This document shows, one piece after another, positions 45,601 through 58,800 of a stretch of 64,000 nt of DNA. Within the stretch, counting starts at the first letter, position 1. Every line of letters begins with the position of its first letter. The DNA comes from Stomorhina lunata (Eukaryota > Arthropoda > Insecta > Diptera > Rhiniidae): NCBI GenBank assembly GCA_933228675.1, contig OW121740.1, forward strand, positions 155,485,828-155,549,827, in the 5' to 3' direction. Made by a program: the position numbers and the translations under genes. Under the pieces are notes generated by a model that saw only the letters and a list, made by a program, of their open reading frames with translations, made no database searches and was not told the origin of the DNA.

Positions 45601-47094
45601 TTTCCTCCTTATTCGTAGTAGATTTTTTGTATGAAAAATTTGAATTAAAATCTTGTCATAGCTATATTTTTCGTTTACGAATCGGGGGGTTATTCTTTAT
45701 TAAAGATTTCGAAAAGTATGGAAATTTTTTAAATTTCCCTTAATATATTGAAATTTATATTTCCTTATGAATATCAAAATTTTAAAGCTCTTTAAAAAAG
45801 TTAATGTTTTTAAAATTTTAATAAAATTTCGCAGAGTAAAGAAATTTTCTATTTATGCAAACAATTTTAAATTTGACCTTTCAAGTATCTTTTTCCACAG
45901 TTAAACTCTTGATACTTTAATCTTCCCAAGTAACAGTAAAATCTTGAAAAAAAAATCTTCTTTGAACAAAACAAATTCTTGGCATTCCTTAGCCTTAATT
46001 CCTTATATGGTCAAAACAATTTCAGTTCTTCTCTAGAAGGAAGATTGTGTATGTGGATCTTGACTTTTTCATTATCAAACCGGAATAAAACAAAACTCAA
46101 TGGATTAAATATTTCTGCATTTTTCCTAAAGACACTCATTCTATTACACACTAGATTTCAAGGAATGTAGTTAACCAGATTTACCGCACTATTCCCAAGT
46201 ACGAAGACGTACTTAAAGGTTTTGAGAAGAAAAATAATGGAAATAGAAAAGAGAAGGTATAGAAAAGTTTTCCCTAAGACTTTTATCAATTTGAGTTTTT
46301 AATACAAAACCATTCATTTCCATCCTACTTATAAAAAATGAGAAGATTTATAGAAAAAACTTTATAAGTTTTTAAGAAATTTAAGTTACAAAAAATTTAA
46401 ACAAAATTTTTACCAAAATCAAAAAGACAAATAAAATGCTTTTATTTTCCATTATTTTATATTAATACAAATGAATTCAACTGCAAATATGTTGAAAAAA
46501 CAAATAAAATTTTCGTGGATGGGAAACAAAGTGGGTATTAAGGGGTTAAATTTACCAATTGCCCCTAAAAGGCATAAAATCGTACAAATATTGCATCTAA
46601 CTGGCTGATCACAGGAATAGAAAATAATAAAAAATAGAAAAATACATTTTAAAAACTAAGTAAACATATGATTACTAACAATGAAATGGGAAAGAATACA
46701 GTTGCGCTCAAAAAAATAGCATAGCCGTTACAACTAAATCCTCGACATATTAAGCAATTCATTCCTATGATTTTTGACGTTTTTAATTACATCCAAATAA
46801 ATGAAAATTGAATCTTTTTAAATCCTTGATCAGATCATTAACAATTTTTATAAAATTAAGTTGGTTTAATATTTGTATGTCTCTTTTTTTCCTCATAGCT
46901 GCTACTCTTCATTTATTTACCTGTAAATGTCCACATGTATTGGCATAAAAATCAGTCTAAACCACCAACCAACTCTCCAATACAAGTGGTCACTTTGTTG
47001 GCTGATTGTATGCTCTGATACTGGGTGATGTAGTACTTAAGTGTAATTTTTGTTCAAAATAATTATTTAAGTAGTAAAAAGTTTGTTATAAGAT
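45601..47094. other. Unique AT-rich spacer, no gene seen
   Basis: The first 90 bp resemble 27121-27205. A 63-codon frame at 45979-46170 and AT-rich DNA follow. Nothing was recognised. Confidence 0.55.
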
Positions 47095-49560
47095 AAAGTA
47101 GCAATCGTGGTTTATTATATAGAAAGATAATAAGCAATTTGAAATCTTTATGAACTACGTTTTAAAGTTAAACCTACGGTTTAACTCAAAAGTAACAATC
47201 ATGGAGGTCTATACAATAAAAGTATCAATCGTTGGTCTTTATTCGGAAAATGTAGCAATAGTGGATTTTTATATAGCAAAAGTAGCAGTCGTTGTAGTCT
47301 ATATGCTAATAGAGCAATGTTTATTCCTTATACAGTAAAAGTATCAATCGAAATTGCTTTTTATGTAAAATTAGCAGTCGTTGCAGTACCATAAGTTTTT
47401 ACCAAGTCTTTAACAATCGTTTAACTTTAAAAGTAACTATCGTGAAGGTCTTACTATACAGACCTAGCAATTGTTAGTCTTTGTTCTGAAAAAGTAGCAA
47501 TAATGGATTTTTATATAGTAAAAGTAGCTGTCGTGGTAGTATATATGTTAATGTAGCAGTTTTTTATCCTCATACATTTAAAGAAGCAATTGAAATTGTT
47601 TAAAAGTAAAAGTAGTAGACGTTGCAATATCAACTTTATTAAGTAGCTACCATATGTCTTTACCAATCAAAGTTCAAAAGTAACTATCTTGAAGTTTTTA
47701 GAATAAAAGTAGCAATTTTTGGTCTTTGTTCGGAAAAAGTAGTAATAATGTATTTTTATTTAGTAAAAGTAGCAGTCGTGGTAGTATATATATTAATATA
47801 GCAATTATTCCTTATATATTAAAAGTAGCAATCGAAATTATTTGTTAACTCAAAGTAGCAGTTGTTGCAGTTTATATGGTAAATGTAGCAACCATTGGTA
47901 TTTTCTCAGTAAAGGAAGCATCATTGTGTCAATCATGGCAAAAATTTAAATATTTATATAGTTAAAGTAGCAATAGCTAATTTATATATAGTGAATGTAG
48001 CAATTGTGATTGTTTATGTAGTAAAAATATAAAGCATTGATCTAAACATAGAAAAACTATGAACCGTATCTCCTCATATAGTAAACATTTGAAGTAGCAA
48101 TCTTAGCCAGCAGCAATCGTTGTATTTCATACAGGAAAAGTGAGTATTGATACATTGTCGTAGTAGCAATCGTTAGTACTTGAATGGCAAAAAAAAAACA
48201 ATTGCAGTTGTTTACACGATAAAAGTAACAATATTTGATGATTATTTTGCGAAGGAAGCAATGGAGGTGTTTTATATAGTAAAAGTAGCAAAATTTAGTA
48301 CTTTCATTGCAAAAGTAGCAATCATGGTTGTTTTACATCAAAAGTAGTAATTGTTGGAAATTATTCTTTATAAGTAGCAATCTTTGGTACTCATATTGTT
48401 AAAGTATCAATCATTGGCACTTTGATTGTAAAAGTATCAATTGTGGTAGTTTTTACAATAAAAGTAGCAATGGTTGGTAATTACTTTGTTACAATAGTAG
48501 TCGTTGATACTTGTTTTTTAAAAGTATCAATTGTGTCTATTTTTAGAGTAAAAGTAGCAATCTTTACTACTAATTTTGTAAAACTGGCACTGTAAAAGTA
48601 TCAGTTCTGATTGTTTTTACAGTAAAAGTAGCAATCGGTGGTACTTAGATTGTGCAAGTAGCAATAGTGGTTGTTTTTAAAGTAAATGTAGCAATTTTTG
48701 TGTGTTATAGTAAAACAAGAAATCGTAAACGTTTCTAATTGGTACTCATTTTGCAAAAGTAGCAACCATTGGTACTCAGATTGTAAAAGTTTCAATTGTG
48801 GTTATTTTTACAGTAAAAGTAGCAGTCGTTGGTTCTTATTTTCCAAAAGTGCTATCGTTGGTACTTATTTTTTAAAAGTATCAAAATAGTCATACTATTT
48901 TTACAGTAAAAATAGTAAATCTTCAGTACAAATTTTGCAATTGGAGCTATTTTTAACACTGTAAATATATCAATTCTGGTTGTTTTTAAACAAGTAGCAA
49001 TCGTGGTTGTTTTTATAGCAAATGTAGCCATGTTATATTAAAAGAAGCAATCGTAATAGTTTCTATAGTAAAAGAGACAATCATGGTCTATACAATCGTG
49101 AGCCCATATTAATTAAAAGTACTTAATATAATGAAAGTAGCAATTATGTAGTAAAAATATTAATTGTTATAATATAATAAAAGTAGCAATTGCGCAGCAT
49201 AGGTAGCAATTATGTAGCATAAGTAGCAATTGTTCAACTTCATATAGTAAAGGCCTTACCCACAATGTCTTTTGTAGTAAAAGTAGCAAGTGGTTAACTT
49301 TATGTAGTAAAAGTAGATCCTCATATGAAAATGTCAATCATGTCTTTATTTAGATTTGTTAAAGTAGTATTTGTGCAGCGTAGTAAGCAAGTATGTAGTT
49401 AAAGTTGTCATTTTGTAAATTCGAATAGTAAAGACATCAACCAAGTGGACTTATGTAATAAAAGTAGCAAGTGGTAAACTTCATGTAGTAAAAGTAGTAA
49501 TATAGCTTCATTTGATATTAAAGACATCAATAGACGTTTTTTATATAGTAAAATTAAACT
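47095..49560. repeat. Diverged tandem array, GTAGCAATCGTGG core
   Basis: Repeated AAAAGTAGCAATCGT(T/G)G cores separated by irregular spacers with TATATAGT or TTTTACAGT. Intervals vary between about 25 and 60 bp, so this is an old or rearranged part of the family seen in regular form at 52840-54735. Several 60-64 codon frames are by-products. Confidence 0.85.
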
Positions 49561-49860
49561 TTTCGCTAAACCCTGTAATTTAAAGTTTTCGTATTTCCTA
49601 ATATTTTGCAGTTGCTACTTTTTTTTTTTTGGTATTTTTTCTGGGACAACAATTTATTTGTTGTGTGCTGTGTGGTATTTATCTAAAGGTATGTAAACAT
49701 CATCAATAAAACTAGAGGGACATTACATACAACCGCCATTGGGTACACAATTGGGTTTGAATGAATACCAACTAGTATTCTAAACACAAGCTAGCCAAAT
49801 ATTTCAGAGACCCATTAGGGATTTAAAGTTGTTTTTTGGGGGAAAAAAATATTTGTTAAG
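49561..49860. other. Unique spacer between two subarrays
   Basis: AT-rich, with AGAGGGACATTACATACAAC and CCAACTAGTATTCTAAACAC but no repeat units and no gene seen. Confidence 0.55.
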
Positions 49861-51535
49861 AGTAAAAAATTAAAAATGGTACTTTTACAACACGTAGCAA
49901 ACGATGTTATTTTTACTATAAGTAGTACTTTTACTGATGTAACAATTGTGGTTCCTTTTGCCATCGATAGTACTTTTACTATAAGAAGTAATCGTTTTAC
50001 TATAAGTAGTACTTTTACTTTAATGAGCAACCGTGGTTCTTTTTACTATAAGTAGTACTTTTACTGTTTGTAGCAATAGTGTTTTTTTTTGCCATACGTA
50101 GTACTTTTACTATAAGTAGCAATTATGGTTCTTTTTACTATAAGCTGTTCTTTTACTATATGTAGCAATCGTGGTTCTTTTTTCTGAAAGTAGTACTTAT
50201 ACTAGAAGTAGCAATTGTGGTTCTTTTTTCTAAAACTAGTACATTTACTATAAGTAGCAATCTAGGTTCTTATTTTAAAATGTAGTACTTTTACTATAAG
50301 TAGCAATCATGGTTCTTTTTCCTAAGTAGTACTTTTACTATAAGTAGCAATTGTAGTTCTTTTTTCTAAAAGTAGTACTTTTATTATAAGAAGCAATCGT
50401 GGTTCTTTTTTCTTAAAGTAGTACTTTTACTATAAGTATCAATCGTGGTTCTTTTTTCTAAAAGTAATACCTTTACTATAAGTTGGAATAGTGATACATA
50501 TTACTATAAGTAGTACTTTTACTCTAAGCAGCAATTGTGATTTTGTTTTCTATAAGGAGTACTTTTGCTATAAGTAGCAATACTGTTTTTTTTTCTAAAA
50601 GTAGTACTTTTACTATAAGTAGCAATCGTGGTTCTTTTATATAAAAGTAGCACTTTTACTATAAGTAGCAATCGTGGTTCTTTTTTATAAAAGTAGTACT
50701 TTTAGTAAAGTAGCAATCGTGGTTCTTTTTTATACTTATACTATAAGTAGCAATTGTGGTTCTTTTTTATAAAAGTAGTACTTTTACTATAAGTAGCAAT
50801 CGTAGTTCCTTTTGATAAAAATAGTACTTTTACTATAAGTAGCAATAGTAGATCTTTTTTATAAAAGTAGTACTTTTACTATAAGTAGCAATCGTGGTTC
50901 TTTTTTATAAAAGTAGTATTTTTACTATAAGTAGCAATCGTGGTTCCTTTTGATAAAAATAGTACTTTTACTATAAGTAGCAATCGTGGTTCTTTTTTAT
51001 AAAAGTAGTACTTTTACTATAAGTAGCAATCGTGGTTCTTTTTTATAAAAGTAGTACTTTTACTATAAGTAGCAATCGTGGTTCCTTTTGATAAAAATAG
51101 TACTTTTACTATAAGTTGCAATCGTGGTTCCTTTTGATAAAAATAGTACTTTTACTATAAGTAGCAATCGTGGTTCTTTTTTTTATAAAAGTAGTACTTT
51201 TACTATAAGTAGCAATCGTGGTTCTTTTTTTAAAAAGTAGTACTTTTACTATAAGTAGCAATCGTGTTTTTTGTTTCAAAAAGTAGTACTTTTGCTATAA
51301 ATAGCAATCGTGGTTCTTTTTTCTAGTCTTACTATTGTTTTTTTACTATTTTACTTTTACTTCTTTTATAAGCAATCGTGGTTCTTTTGACTTTAATAGC
51401 AATCGTGGTCCATTTGACTATTACTTTTACTAAAAGTAGCAATCGTTGTTCTTTTGAATGTAAGTTTTATAATTATTTTTACTAAAAGTAGCAATAGTAT
51501 TTCTTTTCACTATAAGTTTTATATGTAGTTATTTT
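49861..51535. repeat. 46-bp tandem array, composite GTAGCAATCG unit (about 36 copies)
   Basis: Each unit combines GTAGCAATCGTGGTTCTTTT with a near-palindrome AAAAGTAGTACTTTTACTAT. Cores recur every 46 bp (50888 and 50934). Homogeneous between 50600 and 51300. The extra 16 bp relative to the 30-bp family is the GTAGTACTTTT part, which looks like an inverted partial copy of AAAAGTA. Confidence 0.93.
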
Positions 51536-52839
51536 AAATAAAAGCCACTTTATGTATTAGAATATGAACCTTATATGATGTAATCCATTTCTTAAAAATG
51601 TTAACCTTATAGCAATTTCCTATTGGGCCTCCAATTAAGCTAAAAACCTTTCAAAAGTAAACATTCAGGAAAATCGAATATTTTCTGTTTAGATTTTCAT
51701 ATGAATTAAACTAATAAATGTGTGTGTGGATCTGTATGTATGTGAATCTCTGAAAATAACTACATGTTTCTGCTGCTCGTAGGCAAAGGAAGAATACTAA
51801 TAAAAGTCGCCAACAACAGTAAATACAACAGCAATTGTTGTCCATTGTAAAATCAGCAATGTAAAGTTTGAAGGAAACTGAGAGAAAAAAAGGCACTTGT
51901 TATTTAAGAATTTCCCAACGATGTTGTCTACTGGCTTTCAGAGGCATATGTTTTTTTCTTTTTTTCCATAAAAATATCTTGCAACTTGAAATTTGTTGTT
52001 GTTGGTAGGTTTGTTGTGCCACGAATCGAGGAACAACTAGAGCCAATCGTAAGATTAATAGAGAAAAAAACTCAAAGAACAGTTAGTTGCCTTAATGTAG
52101 ACGTTTACCTGCCTTTCTTGGCCGTTTAAGGTTGGCTAGAAGTTATTGTTATTACAACAATGCAACTGGTTTGGTATCAATAACAAAAAATACAACAACA
52201 AAAACATTAAGAAAATTTTGTAACAAGCTAAAGCCCAAGTCTCTATAATGAAAACAATAACAACAACAAAAAACATAGTTGCTGCATTTATCAAACAACA
52301 ACATCAAGTGCAATAATCGCGTTATTCTTCGTGCTTTAAAGCCCACCATTTACCAGGTAACAACAACAAAAAAACAACTAGACATAACAACAATAACAAA
52401 AGGAAAGACCGTACTACTCAATAGCTTCCTTTACTACTTACTTTTCTTAAGTTCTCAATTTATTTAAGCAGCAACAACAACCAACAACAACAAACCTTTT
52501 AAAGCTTATGATTTTGTCTGTTGCAACAATATATTCCAAGTGGTTGTTGTCAGTCCAAAAAATAAGGGTACAGTGCACACATTTCTACGCTCGTGTTAGC
52601 ATTATCAGCGAGCTATACGTTGGAAAAAAATTGGAAATTTTTCTTTTTATTAGAAAAAACCTTAAAACCTGCTTCTTTATACAGACAAAAAAATGACTTC
52701 AATATGTTTCAAACCAACAGGTTGCACATAGAATTTTCGGTGTGTGTGTGTATTTTTTTTAATATCTCTGTTTTGGTCTGCATTGTTCCTATGAATGCAG
52801 TTAGTTTACACTTAAAGAAAAGCTTTAACCTTGAAATTA
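51536..52839. other. Unique spacer rich in CAA runs, no gene seen
   Basis: ACAACAACAA-type runs at about 52190-52500 and GTGTGTGTGTG at 52740. Frames of 61-102 codons are low-complexity (for example 52593-52901). No exon is supported. Confidence 0.55.
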
Positions 52840-54735
52840 TAGGTGTTTATATAGTAAAATTAGCAATGATTGGGCTTTATGTAAAAAAGTGGCAATCGTA
52901 GGTCCATATTAAGTAAAAGTACCAATCGTGGGTCTACGCAAAGTGCTTTATGTAGTAAAACGAAACGTGTATCTACGTTTCTTAATATAGTTTAAGTAGT
53001 AATTGCGGTCTTAATATAGTAAAAGTAGCAATCGTGGTAGCAATCGTGGTTCTTGCTATAGTAAAAGTAGTAATCGCAGTTCTTAATATAGTTAAAGTAG
53101 CAATCGTGGTTTTTAATGTAGGTAAATAAGCAATCGTGTTTCTTAATATAGTAAAATTAGCTATCGGAGATCTCAATATAGTAAAAATAGGAATCGTGGT
53201 TCTTATAGTACAAGTAGCAATCGTGGTTCCTAATATAGTAAAAGTAGCAATTGTAGTTCTTAATATAGTAAAAGAAACCATCGTGGTTCTTAATATAGCA
53301 AAAGTAACAATCATAGTTCTTAATATAGTAAAAGTAGCAATCGTGGTTCTCAATATAGCAAAAGTAACAATCATAGTTCTTAATATAGTAAAAGTAGCAA
53401 TCGTGGCTCTCAATATAGCAAAAGTAACAATCATAGTTCTCAATATAGTAAAAGTAGCAATCGTGGTTCTCAATATACTAACAGTAGCAATCGTGAATCT
53501 TAATATTGTATGAGTAGCAATCGTGGTTTTTTTAAAGTAAAAGTAGCAATCGTGGTTCTTAATATAGAAAAAGTACCAATCGTATTTCTTAATATAGTAA
53601 AATATTAAGAAATAATATAAATATTAATATTAAGAACTATAGTTAAAGTAGCAATCGTAGTTAATAATATCATTTAAGTAGCAATCGACGTTCTTAATAT
53701 AGCTAAAGTTGCAATCGTGGTTATAAATATAGTAAAATAAGCAATCGTGGTTCTTTTTATAGTAAAAGTAGCAATCGTGGTTCTTAATATAGAAAAAGTA
53801 CCAATCGTATTTCTTAATATAGTAAAATATACTATATTAAGAACTATAGTTAAAGTAGCAATCGTAGTTAATAATATCATTTAAGTTGCAATCGACGTTC
53901 TTAATGTAGCTAAAGTTGCTATCGTGGTTATAAATATAGTAAAATAAGCAATCGTGGTTCTTTTTATAGTAAAAGCAGCAATCGCGGTTCTTAATATAGT
54001 AAAATATACTATATTAAGAACTATAGTTAAAGTAGCAGTCGTAGTTAACAATATTATTAAAGTAGCAATCGACGTTCTTAATATAGTTAAAGTAGCAATC
54101 GTGGTTATAAATATAGTAAAATAAGCAATCGTGTTTCTTAATATAGATATCGGAGATCTCAATATAGTAAAAGAAGCAATCGTGGTTCTTATAAACTAAA
54201 AGTAGCAATCGTGATTCTTAATATAGTATAATAGCAATTGTAGTTTTTAATATAGTAAAAGTAGCAATTGTAGTTCTTAATATAGTAAAAGTAGCAATCG
54301 TGATTCTTAATTAGTTAAAGTAGCAATCGTGGCTTCTAATATAATAAAAATAGCAATCGATGTTCTTAATATAGCAAAAATAGCAATCGAGATTCTTAAT
54401 ATAGCAAAAATAGCAATCGAGGTTCTTAATATTGTAAAAGTAGCAATCGTGGCTTCTAATATTATTAAAGTAGCAATCGAGTTTCTTAATCAGTTAAAGT
54501 AGCAATAATAAAAATAGTAGTAATCGTGACTTCTAATAATAAAAGCAGCAATAATAAAAGTAGCAATTGAGGTTCTAAATATAGTTAAAGTTGCAATCGT
54601 GGTTTCTAATATAATTAAAGTAGCAATTGAGTTTCTTAATATAGTTAAAGAAGCAATCGTGGTTTTAACATAATAAAAGTAGCAATGATGATTTTTAATA
54701 TAGTAAAAGTAGCAATCGTGGTTCTTTATAAAACA
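52840..54735. repeat. 30-bp tandem array, GTAGCAATCGTGG core (about 63 copies)
   Basis: The unit holds GTAGCAATCGTGGTTCTTAA and TATAGTAAAA, with period 30 (53338 and 53368). Because 30 is a multiple of three, both strands stay open: a 163-codon minus-strand frame (52982-53473) reads TIATFTILRT repeats and a 125-codon plus-strand frame reads VAIVVLNIVK repeats. These are by-products. A higher-order block containing an inverted ATATTAAGAACTATAG segment recurs at about 53651, 53858 and 54034. Confidence 0.93.
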
Positions 54736-54820
54736 ATTTTTTTATAATGCTATCATAGGAATCAGCTCTATAGGAACAGACCACAACAGTTGACGCACTA
54801 GAAGCCAGTATTGAAATATT

Positions 54821-55625
54821 TATTTAAAAAATTTTCTATAGAAAAATTTTGTTATACCAAAAATTTTCTATCAAAAAATTTTGTAATACCAAAAATTTTC
54901 TATAGAAAAATTTTGTTGTACCAAAAATTTTCTTTACAAAAAAAACTTTGTTGCACCAAAAATTTTCTGTACAAAAAAAATTTTTATTATATGAAAAATT
55001 ATCTATATAAAAATTTTTATTATACGAAAAATTTTCTACAGAAACAGTTTTATTATACGAAAAATTTTCTATAGAAAAATTTTGTTATAATAAAAATTTT
55101 CTATAGAAAAATTTTGTTATACCAAAAATTTTCTATAGAAAAATTTTGTTATACCAAAAATTTTCTATAGAAAAATTTTGTTATACCAAAAATTTTTTAT
55201 AGAAAAATTTTGTTATACCAAAAATTTTCTACAGAAAAATTTTGTTATACCAAAAAATTTCTATAGAACAATTTTGTTATACCAAAAATTTTCTATAGAA
55301 AAATTTTGTTATACCAAAAATTTTCTATAGAAAAATTTTGTTATACCAAAAATTTTCTATAGAAAAATTTTGTTATACCAAAAATTGTCTATAGAAAAAT
55401 TTTGTTATACCAAAAATTGTCTATAGAAAAATTTTGTTATACCAAAAATTGTCTATAGAAAAATTTTGTTATAACAAAAATTTTCTATAGGAAAATTTCG
55501 TTATAACAAAAATTTTCTAAAGAAAAATTTTGTTATACCAACAATTTTCTATAGAAAAATGTTGTTATACCAACAATTTTCTATAAAAAAATTTTGTTAT
55601 ACCAAAAATTTTACACAAAATTTTT
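54821..55625. repeat. 32-bp tandem array, CTATAG core (about 25 copies)
   Basis: The unit holds AAAAATTTTCTATAGAAAAA and TTTTGTTATACC, with period 32 (55101 and 55133). A small homogeneous array. The 87-codon frame at 54811-55074 is a read-through of diverged units. Confidence 0.93.
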
Positions 55626-56339
55626 CTAAAGATATGTATGTATGTAAAAGTTCAGTTTATAAAAATAAATATTAAAGAATCCCTTACAAAATTTTTTATA
55701 GTGTTTTCAAAATAAAAATATTATAGTTACAAGTACCAAATAGCAGACAAAAAAAAATGAATATAATCAAGTTAGCAGTAAAATACCATTAAAAACTGTA
55801 AAAACTGGACGCATGCGCAAACACAAGAAGTTGCTTTGCGCCTCTATTGTTGGTTGCACTGACTGGGCCCAATACTTGTATGTTCTTTTAAGCCCAAAAT
55901 AAGAAATTAACGTAAAGAAAAAAAACTGAAATAATCATTTACAATATTTTTATTTGGTCAGAAATTTTCTGAGATTTATGGTTTTTAAAAAAGGCAGTAA
56001 AATATGCAAGATTATCTAGTTTTTATGAAAGAAAAAAATAAATAAATATTATTTTAGGCACTTAAAATTTATTATTTACATATGCTTAAGTGAAGAGAAA
56101 GAAGTATTTATGATTGATCGTTAAGATTGATAAAAAGCGATATAAGTATAACAGAGTCATAAATGGAATTTTTCTTAGGGTTTCAAATTTTTTCATGCCT
56201 AAGGAAATTAGCTGGAACCTATTTATTAAGTATTAAAGATTATTTTATAATAGTCTGAAATATGTTATGATTTCTTCAAAAAACTTGAAATTTTGTCCAA
56301 ATTCTTATGCAGAAAAATCTTCATCTAAATAAAAACCAT
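55626..56339. other. Unique spacer, no gene seen
   Basis: AT-rich except for a short island at about 55800-55890 (GACGCATGCGCAAACACAAG, ACTGACTGGGCCCAATAC). No frame or RNA feature was recognised. Confidence 0.55.
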
Positions 56340-58335
56340 TCATCAAAATTTTTCTAAAGAAGAAATTTTATGTGAAAAATTTTGTTGAAATTTTTTTATA
56401 AAGAAATTTAGATGAAATGTTTTCTGTAAAAAAATGTTGATGAAAATTTTAATAATATTTTTTCTATTTAAAAATTTGATCGAAATTTTTTCTATAGAAA
56501 AATTTTGTTGAAATTTTTCTATAGTAAAATTTTAATGAAATTTCTTTTATAGAAAAATTTTAATGAAATTTTATCTATAGAAAAATTTCAATGAAATTTT
56601 TTCTATAGAAAAATTTCAATGAAATTTTTTCTATAGAAAAATTTCAATGAAATTTTTTCTATAGAAAAATTTCAATGAAATTTTTTCTATAGAAAAATTT
56701 CAATGAAATTTTTTCTATAGAAAAATTTCAATGAAATTTTTTCTATAGAAAAATTTCAATGAAATTTTTTCTATAGAAAAATTTGATTAAAATTTGAATG
56801 AAATTTTTCATATAGAAAAATTGTAATATAATTTTTTCTATAGAAAAACTTAAATGAAATTTTTTTAATTTTTCTATTGAAAAAATTTCATCAACATTTT
56901 TTCTGTAGTAAAATTTTAATGAAATTTTTTCTTTTGAAAAATTGTACTAAAATTTTTTCTTTAAAAAATTTTTTTCAAATTTTTTCTTTAGAAAAATTTT
57001 ACTAAAATTTTTTCTTTAGAATAATTTTACTAAAATCTTTTCTATAGAAAAATTTTAAAGAAATTTTTTTATAAAAAACATTTCAAAGAAATTTTTTCGA
57101 AACAAATCAATTTTAACGAAATTTTTCTAAGGAACTATTTTAATGATATTTTTTCTTTGAAAATATTTTACTAAAATTTTTTCTATAGAAAAATTTTAGT
57201 GAAAAATTTTAATGACTTTTTTTCTACTGAATAATTTTACTGAAATGTTTTCTATAGAAAAATTTTACTGAAATTTTTTCTATAGCAACATTTTAAAGAA
57301 ATTTTTTCTATACAAAAATTTTACTGCAATTTTTTTTATAAAAAAATTTTGTTGAATTTTTTTCCGTAGAAAAATTTTACTAAAAATTTTTCTTTAGAAA
57401 AATTTTACTAAAATTTTTTCTTTAGAAAAATTTTAGTGAAATTTTTTCTTTAGAAAAATTTTAGTGAAATTTTTTCTTTAGAAAAATTTAAGTGAAAAAT
57501 TTTAATGACATTTTTTCTATAGAATAACTTTACTGAAATTTTTCTATAGAAACATTTTAAAGAAATTTTTTCTATATAAACATTTTACTGCATTTTTTTC
57601 TATAGATAAAATTTACTAAAATTTTTTCTATAGAAAACTTTTAGTGACATTTTTTCTATATAAAAATTTTAATGACAATTTTTCTGTACAATAATTTTTC
57701 TATAAAAAATTTTAATACAATTTTTTCTTTAGAAAAATTTTAATAAAACTTTTGTTTTAGAAAAATTGTAATTAAATTTTTTCTTTAGAAAAATTTTAGT
57801 GAAATTTTTACTTTACAAAAATTTTAATGAAATTTTTCCTTCAGAAAAATTTTAATGAAATTTTATCTTAAGAAAAAATTTAATGAAATTTTTTCTTTAG
57901 AAAAATTTTAATAAATTTTTTTCATTAGAAATATCTTAATCAAATTTTTTTACAGAAAAATTTGAATAAAATAATTGTTTTAAAAGAATTGTAATGAAAT
58001 TTTTTCTATAAAAAAATTTGAATGTCATTTTCTGCCATAAAAAGGTTTTGATAAAACATTTTAGAAAAATTTTAATAAAATTTTTTTGGTAGAAAAATTA
58101 AAAAAAAAAAAATTTTTGGTAAAAAAAAATTAAAAAAAAAATTTTGGTAGAAAAATTAAAAAAAAAAAATTTGGTAGAAAATTTTTGATGAAATTTTTTC
58201 TATAGAAAAATTTTGAAGGATTTTTTTCTATACAAAAATTTTGAAGAAATTTTTTCTATAGAAAAATTTTAAAGAAATTTTTTTTTTATAGAAAATTTTA
58301 CTGAAAGTTTTTCTATAGAAAAATTTTAACGGAAC
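56340..58335. repeat. 28-bp tandem array, CTATAG core (about 70 copies)
   Basis: The unit holds TTTTTTCTATAGAAAAATTT and CAATGAAA, with period 28 (56659 and 56687). Homogeneous at 56560-56770, then strongly diverged with TTTAG, TTTTAGTGAAA and TTTTACTAAAA variants. Each unit has two dyads (CTATAG; AAATTTCAATGAAATTT). Confidence 0.93.
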
Positions 58336-58336
58336 T

Positions 58337-58381
58337 TTTAAACCATTCAAATTATTATTGCAATAATTTGAATGGTTTAAA
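58337..58381. repeat. Perfect inverted repeat, 20-bp arms, 5-nt loop
   Basis: TTTAAACCATTCAAATTATT and its exact reverse complement flank ATTGC. It lies at the array's right edge. Confidence 0.93.
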
Positions 58382-58800
58382 TATTTTTTTATTTTATATA
58401 CATCTATTAGTATTTTAATTTGGTAAATGCTAAAAAAGAACCAGCATTTTAATAGGCCTGAGGCCATTTTGATTATGCAGTACTTGAATTTAAATATGTT
58501 TTTTTTTGTAATTTTTAATAAAATATGTAAAAATATCAAAATAAAATCAAAATTTACATTTGAAACTTTTTTTCTAACAAATGCTGCGGATGTTAATTGT
58601 GACAATGTTTGGTTTTTAGATTACATTTTCTATACTTATGCTGAGATTTTGTTTGGGGCACATTTAGACTACATAAAGTATGGATCAAAGTTTAAGCAAA
58701 GACTTATTATGTAGTAAGATATTACACTCCATACATTCTTTTCTGTCAAAAGTGGAAATAAAGTTCAGAAACGTCAATAAAAACACATAAATGCTCAAAG
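58382..58800. other. Unique spacer, one unproven 95-codon frame
   Basis: The plus-strand frame 58427-58714 is less repetitive than others (NAADVNCDNVWFLDYIFYTY) but has no recognised domain, and I see no promoter or splice context. It could be an exon fragment or chance. Confidence 0.35.

Noticed and set aside
53136..53513. 125-codon plus-strand hydrophobic repeat protein
   Set aside because: It is a translation of a 30-bp tandem repeat whose period is a multiple of three; the opposite strand is equally open.
54811..55074. 87-codon K/F/Y-rich frame
   Set aside because: A read-through of the 32-bp array; similar frames occur at 25380-25604 and 27326-27508 in other arrays.
58427..58714. 95-codon frame as a possible host exon
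   Set aside because: Composition is better than other frames, but there is no recognised domain and no clear donor, acceptor or promoter.
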